A stretch of DNA of 40,100 nt. Origin: Oxalobacteraceae bacterium UBA6704. GTDB lineage: Bacteria > Pseudomonadota > Gammaproteobacteria > Burkholderiales > Burkholderiaceae_D. This document shows, in pieces, positions 33,569 to 40,100 of this stretch. The stretch's first letter is position 1; the number at the start of each line of letters is the position of its first letter. The stretch is taken from NCBI GenBank assembly GCA_002454505.1, contig DKJA01000071.1:1-40100 (forward strand), given 5' to 3'. The notes beneath the pieces were generated by a model. That model saw nothing but the letters and a program-made list of their open reading frames with translations. It did not search any database and was not told the DNA's origin. Made by a program: the position numbers and the translations under genes.

Positions 33569-34816
33569 TCAGGCGGCGGCCGGCAGCAGCGGCGCTGCGG
33601 CTTGCTGCGCCGGCCGGAACGAGAAATGCATCCACACGAGGGACACGCAGACGGCGCCATACAGCAGCATGAAGGCCGACGAGCGCACGCCGGTCAGGTC
33701 GAGCAGCGCGCCGAACATGATCGGCAGGATGAAGCCGCCCAGGCCGCCGGCGAGGCCGACGATGCCGGAGACGGCACCGATGTTGTCGGCGAATTCGTCG
33801 CCGATGAACTTGAAGACGGAGGCCTTGCCGACCGCCATCGCGGTACCGGCGACGAACAGCAGGCCGGTGAAGATCCACGGCGACAGCGCGAGATCCAGCG
33901 ACAGCGCGCCGTCGACGGTCTTCACGTGCATGCTGGTGGGCGGATACGACAGCAGGAAGAAGCAAACCCAGCACACCCACATCACGTACCAGGTGACCTT
34001 GTAGGCGCCGTATTTGTCCGACACCCAGCCGCCCAGCGCGCGCAGCACGCCGCCCGGCAGCGAGAAGCAGGCGGCCAGCAGTGCGGCCAGGCCCAGGTCG
34101 AAGCCGTATTCGCCCACGTAGTACTTCGTCATCCACAGCGCCAGGCCTACATAGCCGCCGAACACCACCGAGTAGTACTGGCAGTAGCGCCACACGCGGC
34201 GGTCCTTCAGCATGTGCAGCTGCTCGCGCAGCGACGTGGTGCCCGGCGTGTTGTGCGCCGGGTCGGTATGGCTGAACGCGTAGAACAGCAGCGCGGTGAC
34301 CAGCATCGCGATGGCGTACACGGTGGGCAGCGCCTGCCAGCCCCATGCCGCGATGATCGCGGGCGCGACGAACTTGGTCAGCGCGGAGCCGGAATTGCCG
34401 GCACCGAAGATGCCCATCGCCAGGCCGCGCCGCTCTTGCGGGAACCAGCGCGCCACGTATGGCGTGCCAACCGAGAACGAGCCGCCGGCAAGGCCCAGCA
34501 GCAGGCCGAGCGCAAGGAACTGCCAGTACTGCGTGGCGTAGCCGATCAGCCAGATCGGAATCACCGTGGCCAGCATCAGGCCGAAAAACACGATGCGGCC
34601 GCCGAAGCGGTCGGTCCAGATCCCCAGCGGCACGCGGATCAGCGAGCCGCTCAGCACCGGCATCGCCGCCAGCAGGCCGAACTCCGTTTCATTCAATCCC
34701 AGCATCTTCTTGATCGGGATGCCGAGCACCGCAAACATCATCCACACGGCGAAGCACACCGTGAACGAGAAGGTGCTGGACACCAGCACCTGCATCGGCT
34801 TCCTATCCCTGGCCAC
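33569..34816 (-). CDS. NarK1-type nitrate transporter
   Basis: The 415-residue, 12-helix MFS protein belongs to the nitrate/nitrite porter family: RVPLGIWTDRFGGR (the MFS loop motif), GLAGGSFSVGTPYVARWFP and GKASVFKFIGDEFADNIGAVSG. The NarK1 type is thought to import nitrate with protons to start respiration. GTG at 34816 is the start, with AGGGGA about 6 nt upstream. It starts 29 bp after the nsrR stop, so it is likely transcribed with nsrR. Confidence 0.93.
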   Translation of the reverse strand: MARDRKPMQVLVSSTFSFTVCFAVWMMFAVLGIPIKKMLGLNETEFGLLAAMPVLSGSLIRVPLGIWTDRFGGRIVFFGLMLATVIPIWLIGYATQYWQFLALGLLLGLAGGSFSVGTPYVARWFPQERRGLAMGIFGAGNSGSALTKFVAPAIIAAWGWQALPTVYAIAMLVTALLFYAFSHTDPAHNTPGTTSLREQLHMLKDRRVWRYCQYYSVVFGGYVGLALWMTKYYVGEYGFDLGLAALLAACFSLPGGVLRALGGWVSDKYGAYKVTWYVMWVCWVCFFLLSYPPTSMHVKTVDGALSLDLALSPWIFTGLLFVAGTAMAVGKASVFKFIGDEFADNIGAVSGIVGLAGGLGGFILPIMFGALLDLTGVRSSAFMLLYGAVCVSLVWMHFSFRPAQQAAAPLLPAAA

Positions 34817-34845
34817 GTCGATTCCCCTGCACAGTTACGATGACG

Positions 34846-35343
34846 TCAGCGTACGTGTCCGGCGTGGTCCCGACCATTGGCCGGAGGGTGCAAGGTGCCG
34901 GTGCAATCAGGTGAGCGAACTAGTTCGAAATGACTAGTTTGACTGGCCGCCAGCACATCGGCCAGCGTCGCCCCATCCAGCTCGGCAAGCCAGCCCTGGG
35001 TGGCCTTCGCCAGCAATCCCTGCAAGCCGCAATGCCCGGCATAGGGACATGCGCCGCTGTGGCCGGCGAAGCAGGGCGCCATACAGAAATCGGGCTCGGT
35101 GCCGCGCACCACGGTGCCGATGCTGATGTCGGCCGGCTCGCGGCCCAGTGCGATGCCGCCGTGCCGGCCGCGCACCGTGCGCAGCATGCCGGCCAGGCCA
35201 AGGCGGTGCACCACCTTGGTCAGGTGGTTCTTCGAGATGCCGTGGTGGACGGCGATGTCCTGGATGGTCACCAGGCGGTCGCGCCGGGCGGCCAGGTAGA
35301 TCAGCGTGCGCAGCGCGTAGTCGGTATAGGCGGTCAGTCGCAT
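34846..35343 (-). CDS. nsrR: Rrf2-family nitric oxide sensor NsrR
   Basis: The 165-residue protein has an N-terminal winged HTH typical of Rrf2 (MRLTAYTDYALRTLIYLA, HGISKNHLTKVVHRL, RGRHGGIAL) and a cysteine region (C87, C91, C99, C105 in DFCMAPCFAGHSGACPYAGHC) that should hold an Fe-S cluster. D8, a cluster ligand in Streptomyces NsrR, is present. NsrR represses NO-detoxification genes until NO destroys the cluster. AAGGAG lies 6 nt before the ATG at 35343. It is divergent from norZ, its expected main target, and heads the narK1-narK2-dnr operon, so it would also control that operon. Confidence 0.93.
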   Translation of the reverse strand: MRLTAYTDYALRTLIYLAARRDRLVTIQDIAVHHGISKNHLTKVVHRLGLAGMLRTVRGRHGGIALGREPADISIGTVVRGTEPDFCMAPCFAGHSGACPYAGHCGLQGLLAKATQGWLAELDGATLADVLAASQTSHFELVRSPDCTGTLHPPANGRDHAGHVR

Positions 35344-35419
35344 GGGAGGCTCCTTTGGCTGCGGGCCGGCATGCTGCCGGCAACCGGGCCATTATTCAAC
35401 GCGCCCCGCTGGTCCGTTC

Positions 35420-35433
35420 ATAACCTGGATCAA
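35420..35433. promoter_or_regulatory. Dnr/Nnr-type box upstream of norZ
   Basis: ATAACCTGGATCAA keeps one ideal half-site (ATCAA) of the TTGAT-N4-ATCAA consensus. The 13-mer AACCTGGATCAAG (35422-35434) is identical to the nirK upstream box. It lies in the nsrR-norZ gap and could serve either gene. Confidence 0.5.
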
Positions 35434-35442
35434 GAAAACAAT

Positions 35443-35459
35443 CATCCTATATACATCTT
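35443..35459 (-). promoter_or_regulatory. Candidate NsrR operator over the norZ promoter
   Basis: On the minus strand AAGATGTATATAGGATG resembles the NsrR half-site AAGATG-YATTT, with a second, weaker half. It overlaps the best -10-like word of norZ (TATATA/TATACA at 35448-35455), so binding would block transcription. Confidence 0.35.
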
Positions 35460-35557
35460 TAAGGCGGCACTTCCTACAATCCGGTTCGTACGGTCGCAGG
35501 CAGTCGCCGGCAACCGCGCTTTCGATCATGCTGCAATCACGATAAAGGAACCACGCC

Positions 35558-37834
35558 ATGCACGCCACGCGCAAACTATGGACCTGGCTCGCCGTCATCT
35601 GCGCCCTCTCCTTCGCCGTCCTGGCGTGGGTGGGCGCGGAGATCTGGCTGGCCGCACCACCGATCCCGAAGCACATCGTCAGTGCCGACGGCACCACGCT
35701 GTATGGCGAAGGCCAGGTCGAGCTGGGCCAGCAGGCCTGGCTGGCCGCTGGCGGCCAGCAGGTCGGCACCGTCTGGGGCCACGGCAGCTACGTGGCGCCC
35801 GACTGGTCGGCCGACTGGCTGCACCGCGAAGCCGTCGCGCTGCGCCGGATCTGGGCCCGCCGCGACCACGGCGCCGATTTCGATGCGCTGCCGAAGACCA
35901 CGCAGGCGGCGCTGAACGCCCGGCTGCAGGAGGAGATGCGGCGTAACAGCTACGATCCCGCCACCGGGACGATCGCGCTGTCCGCCGACCGGGCTGCCGC
36001 CGTGCGCGAAGTCGCCGCCCATTACCGGGGTGTGTTCGGCGACGATCCGAAGCTGGACGAACTGCGCAACCAGTATGCGATGAGCAAGGGCGTGCTGGCC
36101 GATCCGGCCGAACTGAACGCGCTGCCCGCCTTCGTGTTCTGGTCGGCCTGGGCGGCCGGCACCGACCGTCCCGGCCAGCCGGGCCTGTCGTACACCAACA
36201 ACTGGCCGCACGAGCCGCTGGTCGGCAACCGGCCCACCACCGGCACGGGCATGTGGTCGATCGCCAGCGTCATCGTGATGATCGCGGCGATCGCCGGCAT
36301 GGTCTGGTTCCATGGCCGCCACAAGGAGGAAGACGATCCCGTGCCGCCGACCGCCGATCCGCTGGGCGGCCTGAAGGCCACGCCGTCGATGCGCGCCACG
36401 CGCAAGTACTTCTTCGTCGTCATCGGCCTGATCCTGGCGCAGGTGGGCATGGGCGTGATCACGGCCCACTATGCGGTCGAGGGCAACGGCTTCTTCGGCA
36501 TTCCTCTGGCCGACGTGCTGCCGTTCTCCGTCAGCCGCACCATCCACACGCAGTTCGCCGTGCTGTGGATTGCCACGGCCTGGCTGGCCACCGGCCTGTA
36601 CATCGCGCCCGCCATCTCCGGCCACGAGCCGAAGTACCAGAAGCTGGGCGTGGATGTGCTGTTCTATGCGCTGCTGTTCATCGTCGTCGGCTCGACGGCG
36701 TTCGGCTGGCTGGGGACGCTGCAGCACAAGGGCGCCGCGTTTGCCTTCTGGATCGGCAACCAGGGCCTCGAATTCACCAGCATGGGCCGCATCTGGCAGG
36801 TGCTGCTGTTCGTCGGGCTGCTGTTCTGGGTGCTGCTGCTGGGCCGCGCACTGCTGCCGGCGCTGAAGACGCCAGCGGAAAGCCGCGGCCTGATCGCCAT
36901 GGTGTTCCTGGCCGCGCTGTGCATCGGCGGCTTCTATGCGACGTCACTGGCGTGGGGCCGCAGCACCCATTATTCGATGATCGAGTACTGGCGCTGGTGG
37001 CTCGTGCACCTGTGGGTGGAAGGCTTCTTCGAAGTGTTCGCCACCGCCGTCATCGCGCTGCTGTTCGTGCGCCTGGGCCTGATCCGCGCGAGCGCCGCCA
37101 ACAGCGCCATCGTGCTGGAGACGATCGTGTTCCTGTCCGGCGGCATCCTCGGCACGCTGCACCATCTGTACTTTACCGGCACGCCGACGTTCGTCATCGC
37201 GCTGGGCGGCACGTTCTCGGCGCTGGAAGTGGTGCCGCTGTCGCTGATCGGCATCGAAGCCTGGCGCAACTACCGGCGCGCGTACGCGGCGCCGTGGGTG
37301 CAGGCCTATAAATGGGCGATCCTGTGCTTCATCGCCGTCGGCTTCTGGAACCTGGTCGGCGCCGGCCTGCTGGGCTTCGCCATCAACACGCCGATCGCCC
37401 TGTATTACGTGCAGGGCCTGAACATGACGCCGGCCCACGGCCACGCCGCACTGTTCGGCGTCTACGGCATGCTGGGCATCGGCCTGCTGCTGTTCTGCCT
37501 GCGCGGCCTGTCCGAACGCACGGCGTGGTCCGACAGGCTGCTGCGGCCCGCCTTCTGGTGCCTGAACCTCGGCCTGGCGATGATGGTGTTCCTGTCGCTG
37601 CTGCCGGCCGGGATCGCGCAGGCCGCCGCCGGCATCTCGGAAGGCATGTGGTTTGCCCGCTCGCCCGAGTTCATCCACTCGCGCCTGATGGAAGGCCTCG
37701 TCTGGCTGCGCGTGCCGGGCGACATCGTGTTCACCGTCGGCGTGCTGTTCCTCGCGTTGTTCGCATGGCGCCTGCTCGTCGCACGCCGTGCGCCGCAACC
37801 TGTCGTTGCCGCCGTGCCGGCCGACCGCGCCTGA
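35558..37834 (+). CDS. norZ: Quinol-dependent nitric oxide reductase NorZ (qNOR)
   Basis: The 758-residue single-subunit enzyme reduces 2 NO to N2O with electrons from quinol. The N-terminal part has a membrane helix (about 8-30), a periplasmic cytochrome-c-like domain without heme motif (about 35-215) that starts with YGEGQVELGQQAWLAAGG, and a second helix (about 225-250). The remaining twelve helices form the NorB-type heme-copper oxidase core, with expected His ligands in RTIHTQFAVLW, WLVHLWVEGFFEV (with Glu), GTLHHLYFTGTP and MTPAHGHAALFG. It is divergent from nsrR, and AAGGAA precedes the ATG. It lets the cell detoxify and respire NO. Confidence 0.96.
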   Translation: MHATRKLWTWLAVICALSFAVLAWVGAEIWLAAPPIPKHIVSADGTTLYGEGQVELGQQAWLAAGGQQVGTVWGHGSYVAPDWSADWLHREAVALRRIWARRDHGADFDALPKTTQAALNARLQEEMRRNSYDPATGTIALSADRAAAVREVAAHYRGVFGDDPKLDELRNQYAMSKGVLADPAELNALPAFVFWSAWAAGTDRPGQPGLSYTNNWPHEPLVGNRPTTGTGMWSIASVIVMIAAIAGMVWFHGRHKEEDDPVPPTADPLGGLKATPSMRATRKYFFVVIGLILAQVGMGVITAHYAVEGNGFFGIPLADVLPFSVSRTIHTQFAVLWIATAWLATGLYIAPAISGHEPKYQKLGVDVLFYALLFIVVGSTAFGWLGTLQHKGAAFAFWIGNQGLEFTSMGRIWQVLLFVGLLFWVLLLGRALLPALKTPAESRGLIAMVFLAALCIGGFYATSLAWGRSTHYSMIEYWRWWLVHLWVEGFFEVFATAVIALLFVRLGLIRASAANSAIVLETIVFLSGGILGTLHHLYFTGTPTFVIALGGTFSALEVVPLSLIGIEAWRNYRRAYAAPWVQAYKWAILCFIAVGFWNLVGAGLLGFAINTPIALYYVQGLNMTPAHGHAALFGVYGMLGIGLLLFCLRGLSERTAWSDRLLRPAFWCLNLGLAMMVFLSLLPAGIAQAAAGISEGMWFARSPEFIHSRLMEGLVWLRVPGDIVFTVGVLFLALFAWRLLVARRAPQPVVAAVPADRA

Positions 37835-37892
37835 TCCCGTTACCACCATGCGCCGGACGGCAGCGCCGACCGGCATCCCACAAGGAGTCATC

Positions 37893-38156
37893 ATGTCCCA
37901 CGACTGTTCCCATCCCGCTGCACCGGCCGGCATCCATCCCTTCGACGCGCGCGGCGTGGCCAAGCGCTTCCGCCATGCCGCCATCTTCGGCGCCCTCGAT
38001 GCGCTGGCGCCCGGCGAAGTCATGCGCTTCTGTAACGACCACGATCCGCTGCCGCTGCTGCAGCAGATCGGCCAGTACTACGGCAGCCGCGTCAAGGCCG
38101 CCTATGTGGCGCGCGATCCCGGCCAGGTGGTCATCGACTTCCTGATCGCGGGCTGA
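37893..38156 (+). CDS. DUF2249 domain protein
   Basis: The 87-residue protein matches DUF2249, small TusA/SirA-like proteins found beside nor and nir genes. Visible are HPFDARGVAKRFRHAAIFGALDAL, the motif FCNDHDPLPLLQQI and YGSRVKAAYVARDPGQVVIDF. No catalytic site is known for the family. The start at 37893 has AAGGAG 6 nt upstream; an open frame to 37788 overlaps the norZ end without its own ribosome site. It is 58 bp after norZ and 1 bp before the next gene, so co-transcription is likely. Confidence 0.9.
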   Translation: MSHDCSHPAAPAGIHPFDARGVAKRFRHAAIFGALDALAPGEVMRFCNDHDPLPLLQQIGQYYGSRVKAAYVARDPGQVVIDFLIAG

Positions 38157-38157
38157 C

Positions 38158-38535
38158 GTGGATTACTACGCATTGCGCTACCTGCACGTGGGCTGCGCGA
38201 TCGTCAGCGGCAGCCTGTTCATGCTGCGCGGCGGCTGGATGTTCTTCTCGCCGGCGCTGCTGCGGCGGCGCTGGGTGCGCTTGCTGCCGCACCTGATCGA
38301 CACGATGCTGCTGGCCAGCGCCGTCGGCCTGGCCGCCATGCGCGGCATGTCCCCGTTCGTGCAGCCGTGGCTGGGCGCGAAAGTCGCCGCCGTGCTGCTT
38401 TATATCGCGCTGGGCGACGTCGCGCTGCAGCGCGGGCGCACCTTTCGCACCCGCGTCTCGGCCTTCTTTGCGGCGCTCGCCACCTTCATCTACATCATCG
38501 CCGTCGCACTGACGAAGCAGGTCTTGCCTATCTGA
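38158..38535 (+). CDS. SirB2-like integral membrane protein
   Basis: The 125-residue protein has four hydrophobic helices (about 5-27, 43-62, 72-88 and 98-118), with HVGCAIVSGSLFMLRG and LLPHLIDTMLLASAVGLAAM typical of SirB2/YchQ-type proteins. Such genes recur in nor clusters, but no reaction is known. The start is a GTG one base after the DUF2249 stop. It lies in the norZ operon and ends about 100 bp before nirK. Confidence 0.85.
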   Translation: MDYYALRYLHVGCAIVSGSLFMLRGGWMFFSPALLRRRWVRLLPHLIDTMLLASAVGLAAMRGMSPFVQPWLGAKVAAVLLYIALGDVALQRGRTFRTRVSAFFAALATFIYIIAVALTKQVLPI

Positions 38536-38541
38536 ATTTTC

Positions 38542-38583
38542 AGAACCTGGATCAAGGAATTCGCCGTGCCGCACGCCTAGCAT
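38542..38583 (+). promoter_or_regulatory. Dnr/Nnr-type box and -10 of nirK
   Basis: AGAACCTGGATCAA (38542-38555) shares the 13-mer AACCTGGATCAAG with norZ. A -10-like TAGCAT (38578-38583) starts about 29.5 bp from the box centre, the spacing expected of a class II activator site at -41.5. One half-site is strong (ATCAA) and the other is degenerate. Confidence 0.55.
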
Positions 38584-38615
38584 GGTTGCGTCATCCAAGC
38601 ACGGGTGACGCAACC
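38584..38615 (+). repeat. 13-bp hairpin in the nirK leader
   Basis: GGTTGCGTCATCC (38584-38596) pairs with GGGTGACGCAACC (38603-38615), with one G-T pair and a 6-nt loop. It falls at the 5' end of the predicted nirK mRNA. Its arm resembles the outer arm of the 81-bp palindromes (GGCTGTGTCATCC), and all are preceded by AT. Confidence 0.75.
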
Positions 38616-38635
38616 AACCGAACAAGGTGAAGAGC

Positions 38636-40039
38636 ATGAAAACTACAATGACGCTGGGTGTCTTATTTGCTTTGGCTGCCGCACTGCCGGCCGCCACTTC
38701 CGCCACTGCCGCAAGCCCGAACGTTCTGCCGGTAATCGAGCAGCAGCTCGTGGCGCCGCCGGCAGTCCCGCCGCGCATCACGCGCAAGCATGCCGCCAAG
38801 GTGATCGTCAAGCTGACGGTGGAGGAAGTCGAGCGCGAGATCGCGCCCGGCACGCGCTATATGTTCTGGACCTTCGGCGGCACCGTTCCCGGCAAGATGA
38901 TCCGCGTGCGCGAAGGCGACACGGTGGAGCTGCACCTGCAGAACCTGCACGGCAACAAGCTGCCGCACAATATCGACCTGCATGCCGTCACCGGTCCCGG
39001 CGGCGGTGCCGCGCAGACGCTGATCGCCCCCGGCAACGAAGCCGTGTTCACGTTCAAGGCGCTGGCTTCGGGCCTGTATGTCTATCACTGCGCCACCGCG
39101 CCGGTCGGCATGCACATCGCGAACGGCATGTATGGCCTGATCCTCGTCGAACCGGCCGAAGGCCTGAAGCCCGTCGACAAGGAATACTACGTGATGCAGG
39201 GCGACTTCTACACGTCCGGCGCCTACCGCGCCCCGGGCCTGCAGGGCTTCGACATGCAGAAGGCGATCGACGAACATCCGACCTATGTGCTGTTCAACGG
39301 CGCCGACGGCGCACTGACCGGCCCGCGCGCACTGACGGCGAAAACCAATGAATCGGTGCGCATGTTCTTCGGCGTGGGCGGCCCGAACCTGGCGTCGAGC
39401 TTCCACGTGATCGGCGCGATCTTCGACCGCGTGTACACGGAAGGCGGCAAGAAATTCCAGGAAAACGTGCAGACCACGACGGTGGCGCCGGGCGGCGCGA
39501 CGATGGTTGAATTCACGCCGCGCATCCCGGGCAACCTGACCATCGTCGACCATGCATTGACGCGTGCCTTCAACAAGGGCGCCATCGGCCTGCTGTCGGT
39601 GACGGGCGCGCCGCAGCCGGAGATCTATTCGGATGGCGTCAAGCGCGCGCTGCCCGGCACGGCTGCCGCAGCGGCACCCGCCAGACCGGCAGTGGCCAGC
39701 ACGCCGACGCAGCAGGTGCGCGGCAAGGCCGTCTTTGAAAGCACGTGCGCGGCCTGCCACCAGCCGGACGGCCGCGGCGTGGCCGGCGTGTTCCCGCCGG
39801 TGGCCGATTCCGACTTCTTCAAGGAACGGCCTTACGAGATGGCGCACATCGTGCTGAACGGCCGCAGCGGCGAGATCGTCGTCAATGGCCAGCACTACAA
39901 CGGCGTGATGCCGCCGCAGGAGCTGTCGGACGACGACATCGCTGCCGTCATCAACTATGTCAGCACCGACATGAACGGCGGCAAACCGGTGCTCGACGGC
40001 GCCCAGGTGCGCGAAATGCGCGCGGCGCGGGCGAAATGA
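38636..40039 (+). CDS. nirK: Copper nitrite reductase NirK with C-terminal cytochrome c
   Basis: The 467-residue periplasmic enzyme reduces nitrite to NO. It has a signal peptide (about 1-26), two cupredoxin domains and a C-terminal cytochrome c. Type 1 copper ligands are H111, C152, H160 and M165; the type 2 site residues D114/H116 and H151 and the downstream SSFHVIGAIF and IVDHALTRAF histidines are also present. Heme is bound by CAACH (371-375), with a distal Met in NGVMPPQ. The three-domain form resembles that of Ralstonia pickettii, in which cytochrome c feeds electrons directly. ATG 38636 (AAGGTGA 5-8 nt upstream) is preferred over GTG 38627. Confidence 0.95.
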   Translation: MKTTMTLGVLFALAAALPAATSATAASPNVLPVIEQQLVAPPAVPPRITRKHAAKVIVKLTVEEVEREIAPGTRYMFWTFGGTVPGKMIRVREGDTVELHLQNLHGNKLPHNIDLHAVTGPGGGAAQTLIAPGNEAVFTFKALASGLYVYHCATAPVGMHIANGMYGLILVEPAEGLKPVDKEYYVMQGDFYTSGAYRAPGLQGFDMQKAIDEHPTYVLFNGADGALTGPRALTAKTNESVRMFFGVGGPNLASSFHVIGAIFDRVYTEGGKKFQENVQTTTVAPGGATMVEFTPRIPGNLTIVDHALTRAFNKGAIGLLSVTGAPQPEIYSDGVKRALPGTAAAAAPARPAVASTPTQQVRGKAVFESTCAACHQPDGRGVAGVFPPVADSDFFKERPYEMAHIVLNGRSGEIVVNGQHYNGVMPPQELSDDDIAAVINYVSTDMNGGKPVLDGAQVREMRAARAK

Positions 40040-40100
40040 ACGCCGGTCACGCCGCACTCACCGTGGCCTGCGCGGCCGCCCTGTGCTGCGGCTGCGCCGG
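40036..40100 (+). CDS. Partial lipoprotein-like gene, cut by the window end
   Basis: The ATG at 40036 overlaps the nirK stop as ATGA, so the gene is translationally coupled to nirK. The 21 visible residues (MNAGHAALTVACAAALCCGCA) form a hydrophobic leader with a cysteine cluster that could be a lipobox. In related denitrifiers a maturation or copper-delivery protein often follows nirK; the rest of the gene lies outside the window, so no family can be assigned. Confidence 0.55.
   Translation, partial: MNAGHAALTVACAAALCCGCA

Noticed and set aside
1..40100. CRISPR array, tRNA, rRNA, integrase or insertion sequence
   Set aside because: No regularly spaced repeats, tRNA-like folds or transposase/integrase genes were found on reading both strands; direct repeats present are explained separately.

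Overview
The window looks like a chromosomal segment of a high-GC betaproteobacterium, most likely in the Oxalobacteraceae (Massilia/Pseudoduganella/Duganella type). This rests on strong G/C bias at third codon positions, the style of the regulators and the Xanthomonas-type TonB receptor, and a beta-type denitrification cluster in which a prolyl isomerase follows narGHJI. The genus is inference. I see no tRNA, rRNA, CRISPR array or transposase.

Region 1 (1-8.0 kb) is signalling. It holds an orphan REC-AraC response regulator whose start codon lies in one arm of a perfect 20-bp inverted repeat, a small hypothetical gene, a GAF-PAS-PAS-GGDEF diguanylate cyclase, and a tightly packed minus-strand chemotaxis operon: soluble PAS-PAS receptor, CheR, CheD and a triple-CheW scaffold. 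CheA, CheB and CheY are absent, so the operon probably feeds an array encoded elsewhere.

Region 2 (8.0-17.9 kb) is mixed: a Crp/Fnr regulator with its own terminator, a small hypothetical gene, an APC permease followed by a terminator and two tandem 81-bp palindromes, a DUF1460 lipoprotein divergent from a large TonB-dependent receptor, a second REC-AraC regulator paralogous to the first, a DUF3616 protein and a small HTH-like protein.

Region 3 (18.0-40.1 kb) is a nearly complete nitrate-to-N2O respiration island. It contains nnrS with a tandemly duplicated 3' end, a divergent HMA-like small protein with a C-terminal cysteine cluster, narXL, narGHJI-ppiC, a foreign-looking two-gene module, an nsrR-narK1-narK2-dnr-like operon, and, divergently, norZ (quinol NO reductase), a DUF2249 gene, a SirB2-like gene and nirK fused to cytochrome c. 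A lipoprotein-like gene is cut by the window end. Together: NarK1/K2 move nitrate and nitrite, NarGHI reduces nitrate, NirK reduces nitrite to NO, and NorZ reduces NO to N2O. NarXL, an Nnr/Dnr-type regulator and NsrR would give nitrate and NO control. No nosZ is present. A shared box (core CTGGATCA) lies upstream of norZ, nirK and in the nnrS intergenic region.

The least explained items are the two-gene module at 30422-31289, the family of long palindromes (two behind the permease, a shortened relative in the nirK leader), the inverted repeat over the first regulator's start, and the HMA-like protein.
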